DNA from: Chlamydoabsidia padenii
Lineage: Eukaryota > Mucoromycota > Mucoromycetes > Mucorales > Cunninghamellaceae
Direction of reading: 5' to 3'
DNA: 64,000 bases
Assembly: GCA_025330725.1 (NCBI GenBank)
Contig: JAIWND010000017.1
Span: 496,001 to 560,000, forward strand
The position numbers were made by a program, and so were the translations under genes. A model generated the notes under the pieces. The model ran no database searches. It worked only from the letters and a program-made list of their open reading frames with translations, and was not told the origin of the DNA. Below, in pieces: positions 1-9,880 of the stretch (positions within the stretch are counted from its first letter, which is position 1; every line of letters begins with the position of its first letter).

Positions 1-181
1 GAACGAGCAGAATCTTTTTGACGATCCATCCAAAAATAGATATCCCGCCGTGCGTCTTACCCCTAATAAAGGCTGACCATGAAACTGAAATATTTTTTTT
101 TCTTTCTATTTTCTTTTTCTCTTTAACTTTACTATACCCTCTTTTACTTTTATCCCTCTCCATATACTTGCACTGAATCGT

Positions 182-2059
182 ATGACATTATCTTATCCGA
201 TATCAAGCTCCACAGAACAGATCGAACTACGTCCTCGCCAAATAGAAGATGGATTGATTTTAACTCGTCATCATAAACGAACAAGCTCATCATCTTCCTT
301 TGTCTACTTTAAAGCACCTCCACTACAAACAGACACTATTATTGAAGAAACTTCTCTTCCTAATGAATTGTACCACCTTGCTTCTCAGGTAACTGATCAA
401 CTCCCAGAAACGGCAAAATTGTAACAACTCTCTCTCTTTTTTTTTTTCCCCATTAGGCCTTACCCTCTTTACTAATATCTGTGATTGGTCTTGTCTTCGC
501 TGGTTGGATGATGGATGTATTTCAGGTATTGTATCAAATCGATCGTTGGAAAGAATCAAGTTTGAATTCATACTAACACATAGCCTTTTTACTTTTTTCT
601 TCTTCTAACCAGCATTGGGAAGTCTTTAGTCAAATATCAGAACTCTTCATTCTGGTCCCTGTGCTACTGAATCTAAAAGGAAACCTGGAAATGAATTTGG
701 CTGCTCGCTTCTCTACCTCGGTAAGTTAATAGTAATAGTAAAGTGGATGCGATATGGTATTAATATTGTGTTTGAAATGGTAGGCCAATTTAGGGGATTT
801 GGACCATCCACAAAAGCGAAACGCATTGATCTGGGGAAATCTCGCTTTGATCCAAGTACAAGCATTGATATCAGGTGCTATTGCCGGTATATTCTCCTTC
901 TTCCTTGGTATATTGGAACATCCCTCTGTGCCAACAACTATTGGTGAAAGTATTTTGGTCATCACTAGCTCTATGGTTGCTGCCACTGCTTCCAGTTTTG
1001 TACTTGGTGTTTTTATGTGTATCCTTATCATTATCAGTCGAAAAATGAAAATTGATCCAGGTAAAACAATTGGAACAAAAAGAAAAAGATTCGTATTAAC
1101 ACGATGTTTATAGACAATATAGCATGCCCAATGGCTTCTTCTTTAGGAGATGTGGTAACTCTGGGGATTCTCGCAATATGTGCCAATATCTTGTTGATTT
1201 ACTTGGATTCTCTTCTTGGTCTGACCTTGATGATTGCTATGGTGGTCTCCGTCCCTTTTTTTGCTCGATCTGTTTGGCAAAATAAGCATGTCAAGGATCT
1301 CTTATATATTGGTTGGTCTCCTATCATGATTGCCATGCTCATATCAAGGTAGAGAAAAAGTGATGATCGATTGTGGGGAAGGATTATTTACTAATTGAAC
1401 TTGTTATATTCTTAATTAGTTTTGCTGGATTGGTCTTGGAACGTTATGTTGAAAAGTACAAAGGACTGGCTATGCTAACACCGATTGTATGTGGATTAAC
1501 TGGAAATTTGGGATCTATATACGCATCAAGAATCAGCACTAGCTTACATACAGGGACACAACAAGATCAACGGGTGGAATGGGTCCTTATGTTGATGAAT
1601 GTACCTGTCCAATTTCTCTTTTTATCTGTCATCTGGTTATTTGACATGGGTCATTTGGATTTTACTTTATGGTTTGCTGTGATATACTTTATTGTAGCCA
1701 TGATTTGTGTAAGTGGGATTACCATCATGGTTTGTATTGTTTGGCGTCTCCATAATGTACTAACTTTATCTTTCTTTTTTTCAATATCGTCTTTAGACTT
1801 TGGTAGCATTGAAAATGGGAAAGTTTATGACACTTCTACTTTGGAGCCAAGGATATGATCCCGACAATTACACCTTGCCTTACTTGTAAGTATCATCAAC
1901 TTGGCCATGTATAATAATGTTACTGACTTGATTTGCATCTGATCAAATCATAGGACGGCCTTGATTGATGTTATTTGTACAACACTGTTGGTGGTATCAT
2001 TCTCTTTTTTAACAACCTATGACCTGGCGGATATGGCCATGAATCCGGCGGAAATGTAG
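182..2059 (+). CDS. SLC41/MgtE-family magnesium transporter
   Basis: Probable divalent-cation (Mg2+) carrier of the SLC41 family, a polytopic membrane protein. Eight exons join in frame: 182-388, 457-525, 613-720, 784-1060, 1114-1348, 1420-1708, 1797-1885 and 1954-2059 (stop TAG). Two MgtE-type halves are visible: the first carries [20 protein letters not shown] then [18 protein letters not shown], the second [20 protein letters not shown] then [20 protein letters not shown]. These paired signatures are typical of eukaryotic SLC41 proteins. The N-terminus (about 70 residues) is polar and cytosolic-looking. The start at 182 follows a pyrimidine-rich leader. The intron at 1709-1796 is open on translation, so a retained-intron read would look coding, but splicing restores family homology. 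Family assignment is firm; substrate is inferred from the family. Confidence 0.88.
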
Positions 2060-2448
2060 TCATCCTTCATTTGGCAAACATACTGTGATTGCCCCATCAA
2101 TACACTCCATTCCCACTTTGTAAATAGCTATATTATCACATTATTACATTATTACTGTTACCTTCCATCACCATCATTTATCACATACTTTTAGACTTAA
2201 TATATACAATGGGCAATTCACAATCTTATTTACTAACTGCATAGATCGACTTTGACGTCTAATTACCACCCCTTCTCACACATATATATATATATTATAG
2301 ACTAATCCGTTAAACATAGACAAATAAAATCAATAAACATGTTTTTTGTATTATTTAAATAGAAAAAGATATGTTAATCTGTAGGACTCATTTTCACGCC
2401 CCCACAATTAATTGACACAATTAAAGAAGGGTAAATGTTAAAACTCTT

Positions 2449-2590
2449 TTATTATATTTTCAAATCCCGACTTACTTCGGTCGATCTTTTTCTTTCCCTC
2501 TTAAATTACCAAGTACATTCAAGTACATCTAAAGGTTGAATCTTACCAAAAATATTCTGGTGCTTACTACTCTATTACAAAACAAAACCT
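2449..2590 (+). repeat. dispersed repeat R2, left copy
   Basis: A stretch of about 140 bp that reappears in reverse complement at 6838-6985 with only scattered differences. Shared blocks include the head TTTAAATCCCGACTTAC (one base differs here), the middle AATTACCAAGTACAT and the end AAAGGTTGAATCTTACCAAA. It starts with the same AAATCCCG sequence that occurs upstream of many genes here. It lies about 125 bp 3' of tRNA-Gln. It has no ORF; a small RNA, a transposon fragment or part of an inverted duplication are all possible. The rest of 2060-2715 is 3' UTR and A/T-rich spacer with nothing recognisable. Confidence 0.75.
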
Positions 2591-2715
2591 ACTTCTACTA
2601 TCCTTGTTGCCGTAGCATATACCAGTTATAGCCGCAACAAACTTTTTCAACACTCCGCCACAGCTCCGACAAAATGTAAAAAAGGTCCGCCATGAAAGAC
2701 GAGAACAATTGGTTT

Positions 2716-2788
2716 AGGTCGCACCGAGAATCGAACTCGGGCTGCCAGATTCAAAGTCTGGAGTCATAACCATTAGACCATGCAACCT
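2716..2788 (-). tRNA. tRNA-Gln (UUG)
   Basis: The reverse complement folds as a 73-nt cloverleaf. The acceptor arms AGGTTGC/GCGACCT pair with one G-U. The anticodon stem CCAGA/TCTGG encloses loop CTTTGAA, giving anticodon TTG. The T arm has the box B sequence GAGTTCGATTCTC. No intron. CCA is not encoded. A T-rich run follows on the opposite side of the gene. Confidence 0.95.
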
Positions 2789-2873
2789 TTGGTTTTTTGA
2801 AAACCAAAATATGATATATATTTCACCTATCAATTTTCAGGCCCCGCACACCCTTGATTGGCTCCTTACACTG

Positions 2874-2883
2874 GTGACGTCAC
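2874..2883. promoter_or_regulatory. CRE-like palindrome GTGACGTCAC
   Basis: A perfect 10-bp palindrome containing the TGACGTCA core bound by CREB/ATF-type bZIP proteins. It sits about 90 bp 5' of tRNA-Gln and about 480 bp upstream of the Snm1-like gene, with a GATTGGC (inverted CCAAT) 20 bp away. Function is not shown by the sequence; the match is exact but short. Confidence 0.35.
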
Positions 2884-3114
2884 TTTGGCTGGATTTCTAA
2901 CTGCTCTTGAAAACAAAGGACCGTTTTCAAGCGGCGACGTACTTCCCCACATTTTTTTTATTTTTTTGACTTACCATTTAGTTACAAAAAATAGAGACTG
3001 ATGTCTTGTTCACTATAAGGTGTGTTGCATCAACGAATAATGGAAGAAAAAAAAAGAGGAAGTAAGCGAGACGGGATTTCAATTTTTTTAAAAAAAAGAA
3101 GGAAGGGCCACAGC

Positions 3115-3261
3115 CTCAATGGACAAGTGATGCTGATGACCATTCCTTAGCCTATTTCCAACAAACTTTACATAATGACGAATTTACCAAGTTCCTTTTA
3201 CGGAGCCATACAGCCTTACGATCGTTTTAACCTGACTTTTGTAAAAAAAAAAAAAAAAAAA
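3115..3261 (+). repeat. dispersed poly(A)-tailed repeat, copy A
   Basis: About 147 bp homologous to the reverse complement of 6132-6345. Shared blocks include GACAAGTGATGCT, CCTTAGCCTATTTCCAACAA and CTTTACATAATGAC, and both copies end with ACTTTTGTA followed by a poly(A) run (here about 19 A, in the other copy about 42). Copy A lacks about 15 bp present in the other copy. A poly(A) end suggests a retroposed SINE-like unit. It ends about 10 bp before the CGGGATTTAAAAA motif of the Snm1-like gene. Confidence 0.7.
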
Positions 3262-3360
3262 GTCTTTGGGCGGGATTTAAAAATTATTGTTTTCAAAAGG
3301 CGGCACTTTTCTGTGTTTTTTTATTTTTACCTCTACTTCTCTTTTACATCCATTGTAATA

Positions 3361-4074
3361 ATGGCGACAAAACAACAAGCTGGACGCCTCGACTTTTTAC
3401 TTCAAGCTAGCAATCTAATGGTTTTGCAGAATCCCGCGTTATCAAGATTTTACCTGTCTCACTATCAAGAAACATTACGACTTCACCAACTATCTGCTCC
3501 AAAGGCCATTGATCGTCTAGGCTGTCCTAGATGTGGACAAGTCTATCTAGCTGGTCTCAACACATCGGTTGAATTGGTGCCTAAAGGATCGAATCACCAA
3601 GACAAGAACAAGAACAAGCTAGCACAACAAAAGAAAAATAAAAAGAACACTCTGGTTTATACTTGTCATGCCTGTCAATATGGTCGTAAATTCAACGGCT
3701 CCTTTAAACGATACATACCTTCCACCTCTACCGAAATCAAAGACTTGTCAACTGGATCAACTGTAGACCCAACAACAAAAATTACACAAACAAAAGGCAC
3801 ATCAACACAGAACAACAGTACTCCTGTCAATACTCTCAACAAGAACAATAAGAATAATGCGGATCTGCAAAAAGCGACTAACATACAGCAAAACAGCACC
3901 AATACAATGTCTAAACAGCAAACTAATAAACGACCGGCTCCCTCAATTCCTCCGCTTTCCAAAAAGAAGGCAAAGAAGAATCAACTGCAATCTCTATTGG
4001 CCAGCCGGAAGGAACAAAAGGGTGGTGGTGGAGGTGGCAGTATAGGATTAGACGACTTTTTATCATCTTTATAA
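3361..4074 (+). CDS. Rpr2-domain protein, Snm1-like RNase MRP/P subunit
   Basis: A 237-residue single-exon protein with the RNase P Rpr2/Rpp21/Snm1-type layout: an N-terminal helical segment (about residues 1-50, with ASNLMVLQNPALSRFYLSHY), then a zinc ribbon formed by CPRCG near residue 58 and CHAC near residue 102. The C-terminal half is low-complexity, rich in Thr/Asn/Gln, then basic (KKKAKKNQ) and a poly-Gly stretch. Known family members bind RNase MRP or P RNA and act in rRNA/tRNA processing in the nucleus. The reading frame is open back to 3175, but that part translates repeat A and a poly(A) run, so the ATG at 3361 is preferred. A CGGGATTTAAAAA motif lies 90 bp upstream. Snm1 versus C18orf21-like cannot be settled here. 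Confidence 0.72.
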   Translation: MATKQQAGRLDFLLQASNLMVLQNPALSRFYLSHYQETLRLHQLSAPKAIDRLGCPRCGQVYLAGLNTSVELVPKGSNHQDKNKNKLAQQKKNKKNTLVYTCHACQYGRKFNGSFKRYIPSTSTEIKDLSTGSTVDPTTKITQTKGTSTQNNSTPVNTLNKNNKNNADLQKATNIQQNSTNTMSKQQTNKRPAPSIPPLSKKKAKKNQLQSLLASRKEQKGGGGGGSIGLDDFLSSL

Positions 4075-4395
4075 ATAGAATAGCATTACTTTATTAATTA
4101 ATCAACTCCTAATAAAACATTATTTTCTTTTAAATATACATGTGTATTATCAGTGCATTGACTAGGACCAGGATTCATTCTACGGAAGTATATGAAAGAC
4201 CTTCACTGGGCCGTGCAATTTAGCCGGTGTTATCCAATGGTAATGGTGTTAATATACATTTATGTAATCATGGCCAATCATTATTTTATTGACGTATTGT
4301 TTAATATAACATTTCTATAATACTACATAGATAAAGAGCTAAAGATAGTGGGGGAAAGAGGAAGGGAAGGAACGAAATTTTATACAAAAAAGATC

Positions 4396-4615
4396 CGTTT
4401 TCAAATCCCGCCCGCCCTTGATCCCAAAGTCAGACTTGGGAAGAACACTTCTCGCTCAATTGTCAACCGATGCTATTGATTAAAGTGGCGATGTGGATAC
4501 TATGGCATATTTCCAACATACTTTACCGCAAAAGCCAAGCACTAAGACTCTTGTGTTAAACAGTCCAAGCTTGCGATGACTTTTACCTGTCATTGCGTTA
4601 TTATTTGCAAGACAA
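4396..4615 (+). repeat. dispersed repeat, copy B
   Basis: About 220 bp that aligns with the reverse complement of 5880-6085 and, over its middle, with copies A and D. Shared blocks include AAAGTGGCGATGTG, TATTTCCAACATA and CAGTCCAAGCTTG followed by GATGACTTTTACCTGTC. It begins with TTTTCAAATCCCGCCCGCC, the same motif found in gene upstream regions, and is followed by a short A-run. Confidence 0.7.
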
Positions 4616-4880
4616 AAAAAAAATGTATGTAATAGGCCAACAGACGATCAACTACTTGATACTTATTCGTTTATTACAAAGTCTTATGTATAAAGTGTTA
4701 CATATAATTTTTTTGTTACATCCAATAAAAAACAAGAATCATTTCTATACTATATCTACAGCTATGTCTACACTATAGTAAGAAGGAGGGGGGATGATAA
4801 AAAGAGTACCTAAATTATGTGAGTGAAGAAGGGATGAGAGATAAAGAATGTCAAAGGCCGTCACCACTTTTGTTCATCTT

Positions 4881-4905
4881 CCAATCCAATCCAATCCAAT
4901 CCAAT
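4881..4905 (+). repeat. (CCAAT)5 tandem repeat
   Basis: Five perfect tandem copies of CCAAT in non-coding DNA. CCAAT is the NF-Y/HAP complex box, but a simple microsatellite is the simplest reading. Around it (4616-5879) there is A/T-rich spacer with two loosely similar, partly duplicated stretches near 5200-5300 and 5410-5470; I see no gene there. Confidence 0.8.
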
Positions 4906-5879
4906 GTTAAAGAGCGAGCCACTCGTTTCTTTCCTATTGTCTGATCATCTAATCCTACTGAATAAAGACATATTTAGCTGATCATTTTACTTTTCCCAGA
5001 TCTATCGAGGCGGAGTTTTGTTAAGACATTCATGCAAAATGGGTGAGAGTTTTCGTGATGAGATAGTTGACCGTGAGCTGTTGATTTGTTGTTCATTGTT
5101 ACACACAATTGTCACCATAGGCGTCGATTCAGGTAAATAGATGATCAGTTGTCCAAGTTGTTGATTACGTTTGTTGATATTTGGGTCACCTATTCACCTA
5201 GACGGAGAGAAAGAGAGAGAAAAGAGAGGTATCAATATCAGAGCCTTGATGAAGTTGTTAACTCAAAAGAGAAAGGCCCATTTTACAGCATCTCCTCTTT
5301 TTTTTCCCGTTGTTTGAGTACTTTACCTTTTCCCTTAGTTTGTCCATCACCAGTACATAGCCCATAAACAAGGAGTTCGTATGTATCAATTCTACCTAAG
5401 CATGAAGAAGGACGAAGAGAGAAGCAAAAGTATTAGTATCAAAGTCTTGATGAAGGGTGTAGACAGTATAACATTACCATCCTCTTTCCCTCCGTTAGAG
5501 ATTCATCGCCATTAGTAAAATATAACCAATTACCCCAGAGTCAGTTATTTCGTCACTGCTTTCGTTCATCTTCGCCTATTCTTTCCCAATCATCGTGAGT
5601 TTCATATTTGTGATGAAGTTGGGTATTCGTTGTAAGTGGTGATAGTTGGTGAATTAAGTGCTTGGTGAAAGTTGGTGACTTGCTTGTAATCAGTAGTTTT
5701 TCAATCCATCGTCAATGATAGTGCAGTTATAATGCCATCTTAGAGGTGAGTAAATAAGAGGAAAAAGAGAAAGGAGGGAAGAAGAAGAAAGAAAAAGAAT
5801 TAAATAGCTAAAAAACAAAAATCTTTTGTCCCTCTCTGTTTTTTTGCTTTCAAACACCGCTATTTGAAATTGAAAGCTT

Positions 5880-6085
5880 CCTTCCTCCCGTCTAGCAAAG
5901 GACAGGTAAAAGTCATCACAAGCTTGGACTGACCGACACAAGGTTCTTGGTGCCTGGCTTTTTTCGGTGATTTATGTTGGAAATATACTATAGTGTTCAC
6001 ATCGCCACTTTGCTCATTAGTATCATTGGACAATTGGAGCGAGTAGAGCCTTTCCAAATCTTAGTAGAGGCATGCGGGATCTGAA
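5880..6085 (-). repeat. dispersed repeat, copy C
   Basis: The reverse complement matches copy B over about 200 bp, with the order of shared blocks kept: CATTTTCAGATCCCGC head, GGCTCTACTCGCTC, CAAAGTGGCGATGTG, ATATTTCCAACATA and CAGTCCAAGCTTGTGATGAC. Copies B and C are the best-matched pair of the family in this window. No ORF of note. Confidence 0.7.
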
Positions 6086-6129
6086 AATGAATGCAAGTTT
6101 GGTCTCATCTGTCCATTTTCATTCTACGT

Positions 6130-6131
<2 letters not shown>

Positions 6132-6177
<46 letters not shown>

Positions 6178-6345
6178 CAAAAGTGAGGTTAAAATGATCT
6201 GGAGGCTATATTGCTCCATACAGTGGACTTGGTATATTGGTCATTATGTAAAGTTTGTTGGAAATAGGCTAAGGAATGCACATGGTCACTTTTGTCATTA
6301 GCATCACTTGTTCATTAAGGCAGTAGAGCTCTCTTAAGATTCCAG
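6132..6345 (-). repeat. dispersed poly(A)-tailed repeat, copy D
   Basis: The reverse complement matches copy A over about 150 bp and ends in a 42-nt A-run (T-run 6132-6173 on the given strand). Head sequence AATCTTAAGAGAGCTC resembles copy C. The long tail suggests a recent retroposed insertion or slippage at an old one. Confidence 0.7.
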
Positions 6346-6658
6346 GCGAGAGTAAGCGGGTTCTCAATTTTTATACCACTTAATTTGTCAAACCCCGCCC
6401 CTGTTGATCTTGATGGGATAAATCAGCCTGGCCCAAAAATCTTTTTGTACGATCTATGATGAATTTCAGTAAACTTTCCATTTTTTAGGTTCTTACTGGA
6501 AACTAATAAAAAAGATAACAATCATCGATACCCTTTTACTTCTATTTTTCTTATTCCATATAATAGCTGTGAAACATTGTCATCCAATTAGACGAAGTCG
6601 GAGTTTAAATAACTAACGGTGCTTTATATAAGACCAGGCAGTTTTATTTTCAATTCCC

Positions 6659-6731
6659 GCCTCTATGGCTCAGTTGGCAGAGCGTCTGCCTAGTAAGCAG
6701 AAGGTCGGCGGTTCAATTCCGCCTGGAGGCA
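6659..6731 (+). tRNA. tRNA-Thr (AGU)
   Basis: A 73-nt cloverleaf: acceptor GCCTCTA/TGGAGGC, D arm GCTC...GAGC, anticodon stem TCTGC/GCAGA with loop CTAGTAA (anticodon AGT), T arm CGGCGGTTCAATTCCGCC, discriminator A, then a run of T that fits a pol III terminator. No intron. A TATA-like TTTATATAA lies about 25 bp upstream. Confidence 0.95.
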
Positions 6732-6837
6732 CTTTTTTGCCAATCCTATCTATCGGGGTTTTAAATTTTGATCATTGGCAAGAAGGAGGAAATGTCACTT
6801 GTGTTACGGCTAAACTAGGTTAAGTGTAAGTAACTTG

Positions 6838-6985
6838 AGTTTGTAAAAGCATGTTTTGTTTTGTAAAAGAGTAGTGAGCATCAGAATTTTTTTGGTAAGA
6901 TTCAACCTTTAAGATGTACTTGGTAATTTAAGAGAAAAAGACCGACCGAGGTAAGTCGGGATTTAAAAATATAACAAAAAGAGGC
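6838..6985 (-). repeat. dispersed repeat R2, right copy
   Basis: Reverse-complement partner of 2449-2590. It lies about 107 bp 3' of tRNA-Thr, and the left copy lies about 125 bp 3' of tRNA-Gln, each copy facing its tRNA in the same relative orientation. The stretch from here to 7641 holds a 19-nt A-run near 7252, a 14-nt A-run near 7382 and short repeats of GAGTAACAAAAAATAGCA near 7180-7230, but no gene. Confidence 0.75.
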
Positions 6986-7641
6986 TCTTGAACCAAAGTA
7001 AGACAAGTAAAGACAGAAGTGGCGCTTGTTAAGTAAATTGTATATATAAAAGAGAGAGGCTAAAGAAGATCTTTTTGGTTTTTTACTAAAGTTTTTATTT
7101 GAGAACTTGTAAACTAAAGAAAAGCATTCGAATTAAAAAAGTGGGCTATTTATACTAAATTCTTCAGGGGTAAATCGACGGTGAGTAACAAAAAAATAGC
7201 AACAGTTGAGTAACAAAAAATAGCAGCAGGTGAGCAACATATTATCGAACACAAAAAAAAAAAAAAAAAAAAGGTTGATCAAAAAGGTGATCAATGTGAC
7301 AAAAGTAATTTCAGGGCTCCATTGCCCAGGTAAATATATCGTCTAGTCCTAGTATGTTGGCGACATCCCTGACAAGTAGCCAAAAAAAAAAAAAAAGTGA
7401 AACCCTTACCATCATTGATCGTTTTTGCTAGTTTATACAGAAAGACATGTGTGCATAATGTATAATAAAGTAAGTTTATTGAGAGGAGAAATCATGTATA
7501 CATGAAAAATATAAGGTGGTTAACAGGATCAATCATGATGTATTAGTATATGATGTCGGGGAGAGGGGAAGTAAATATATAATTAACTAATACTATTGGT
7601 GATTTATGCAAATGATCATGTTTTTTATACTACTGTATTCT

Positions 7642-7941
7642 TCACCATTGTTGTTGTTGTTGTTGTTGTTCTTGATCTTGTTGAGGATACATCAATCGAG
7701 ATTCTTGCTTGTGTAAAGTAGGAGAAGTATTGGCAGACGAAGGCAAAGATGAGATAGGAGTGGACATAATATGAGTTTGTTGTTGTTCAATGTTGCTTGT
7801 GTCATTATGATCGTGTTAATCTTGAGTAGGAGTATTAACGGCAGCATTGTTTGTAGGAGGAGGAGTCATTGTGGCATGATCTTGTGCTGGTGGACGGCCG
7901 AGCACATCACTGTAAAGCTGAGAAAGGACGTTTAATTTGGA
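7642..7941 (-). pseudogene. coding-like extension past the stop of the Zn2Cys6 gene
   Basis: Directly after the TGA that ends the Zn2Cys6 protein, the same frame stays coding-like for 99 codons, broken only by TAA at 7816-7818, and ends with a poly-Gln run and TGA at 7642-7644. It reads as the usual low-complexity tail of such factors, with LSQLYSDVLGRPPAQ followed by Ser/Thr/Pro/Gln-rich text such as MSTPISSLPSSANTS. No plausible GT-AG intron removes the stops. This is either a recently truncated C-terminus, readthrough, or sequence error at two sites. Confidence 0.5.
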
Positions 7942-8952
7942 TCAGTCTTCAATTTCATTGATTTTGCTATTGTTGTTGCCATCAGTTAGCGTATTATCAT
8001 TATTCTTGGAAGCTTGATCCGACGTGGTGGCATTGGCAATGACAGGAGAGGCTTGACCTGAGACAGATCCGGATTGAGGAGGGATGGCGGCAGGTTGTTG
8101 ATGAGACAAAGCAGGTGAAGACGATGACGATGATGAAGTGGCAGGTTGCTGATATGGAATGCTCGAGTACATGGCTTGTTGCTGTTGCATAGCCATAACA
8201 TATTGTTGCATAGGATTCGTATAATTCATACCAGGTGTGTTGGAGTTGGCGGACGGATAATTGTCATAAGCGCCATAAGGTGAATAAGATGCAGTAGGTG
8301 TTCCATTTGATGTTCCATTAGATTGAGCTGACCCATAAGCAGGACTAGATGTTTCATCATTCGCTAAGTGAAAAAAAAAAAAAAAAAGAATACGTCCATC
8401 AATACCATATATTCATTAGTTGATTTAGTCACTTACTTTGGTTTCTGCGTTTGTAAGGACCCCTTTTGACACCTTTTTTACGTTCTTTGCGGATAGAATT
8501 GGTACATGTATCGGTAAATCCATACTTGATACAGCGTTGACAAGGACGACCATCATCACATTTCTTGCAGGCTTTTTGACAGTTGACTAGAAAGAAGAAG
8601 AAGAAAAAAAAAAAAAAAAAAAAAAAAAGGCAAGATGAGATGATATGATTAATAAGACAAAAACCTTGTTCCACTTACCACATGCATTCTTGACTTGCTT
8701 TCTTTTAGGTTTAGCCAACAAGTTGTATTCAACCCCGGGATGAATCATGGAAGGATGAGGAGGAGGCATGTTCATATGATAGCCAGGTATACCATGAGGA
8801 GGTTGACCATATAACTGATGATCAGGCATATGAAGCTGATGTTGAGGTTGCTGTTGGGGTTGCTGTTGTTGTTGAGGTGGTGGATGAAGTTGTTGGCCAT
8901 TGGGAAGTTGTTGATTACCACCAGCATAATAATAAGGAGGAGCGTATTGCAT
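7942..8952 (-). CDS. Zn2Cys6 fungal transcription factor
   Basis: Three coding exons (8679-8952, 8437-8586, 7942-8363), preceded by a 5'-UTR intron whose donor is near 9078. The N-terminal about 90 residues are Gln/Pro/His-rich. The DNA-binding domain is split by intron 1: NACVNCQKACKKCDDGRPCQ then RCIKYGFTDTC, fitting C-x2-C-x6-C-x5-C-x2-C-x8-C, followed by the basic tail RKERKKGVKRGPYKRRNQ. The rest is Ser/Gln-rich and probably an activation region; there is no obvious fungal_trans middle-homology domain. A nuclear sequence-specific regulator; target genes are unknown. An extra ORF Met upstream arises from intron sequence and was not used. The frame continues beyond the stop (separate entry). 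Confidence 0.85.
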
Positions 8953-9078
8953 GATCTGTAGATTTAAAAAAAAAAAAAAAATCCCCCAAATGTTAGGACC
9001 CTTTCTTTTCATTCCCAACACCCAATAAAGTTCAATAGCCGTTATAAAAATATGGATACCAGGTAGAGATTACTTACG

Positions 9079-9880
9079 ATAAAAGTCAAGTAGAGAGAAT
9101 CGTCAGCAGTGGTGTATCAGTATTCTTGTTTAGACGAAGTTAGTTCGAAGGTTAACTTGATAAGAGTATGACTTGGTTGGTGAGGATTATTAAAAGTCAA
9201 TGAGTAGTAATGGATAAGAGGTAGATAAATTGTGACAGTTCTTGTTAGTGTTCCACAATAGTATGACAATTAGCTTGTAATGTAAGTGTTCTTTATAAAA
9301 GTATAAAGAGGTAGACCAGAGAGGACGAATGTAGTGATAAAAAGTGTCGAGTAAGTGAAAGAAAAACAGAAAGGAAAGCGGATAAAAAACTTCTTTTTTT
9401 TATATTCGCGGAGTACAAAATCTAAATAAGGCCATTAATTTTTTTTTTTTTTTGACGGGTGGCGGACATGAAATCGAGCCATACAAATATCTTTTCCGTC
9501 ATAGCATGGCTATTCTTGGAACACCTCCACATTATAGACAATCATTATACTACATATTGGACTATATCACCATCACTTTTAATCGATAAGCGACATATGT
9601 ATACTACACACTATACATTGTATAAAAATCCTGCGCATCACAAAGCATAAAAGTCATATTTGGGGACTAGTTTCCACAAAGTCTAAACAGTCTAATATAA
9701 AGGTTTATTGATAAAGCAATCTATATACTACTAAAGAGGAAGGGAGGGGATATGATATAAAAATAAAATAAAAAGAAAAAAAAAAAGCTGAGCAAAAAGG
9801 GATCGGGGAAATTATCTAATCTATAAATTACCAGGGAATCCAAGTAGAAGGATTGTACATATCATAAGCGTATATGCAGG
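9079..9880. other. intergenic, no gene seen
   Basis: Contains the 5' UTR and promoter of the Zn2Cys6 gene (up to about 9400, with pyrimidine/purine tracts), a short open frame near 9459-9650 without any family feature, and the 3' end of the next gene. The A/T composition and lack of splice-joined frames argue against a gene. Confidence 0.5.

Noticed and set aside
3175..3360. N-terminal extension of the Snm1-like protein
   Set aside because: It would translate a repeat, a poly(A) run and the promoter motif; the ATG at 3361 begins right where family-like sequence starts.
6645..6662. CAATTCCCGCC at the tRNA-Thr start as a promoter motif copy
   Set aside because: Half of it is the tRNA itself and pol III genes use internal boxes, so the overlap is probably chance.
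9459..9650. 63-codon plus-strand frame
   Set aside because: No family feature, A/T-rich random composition and no splice partners.
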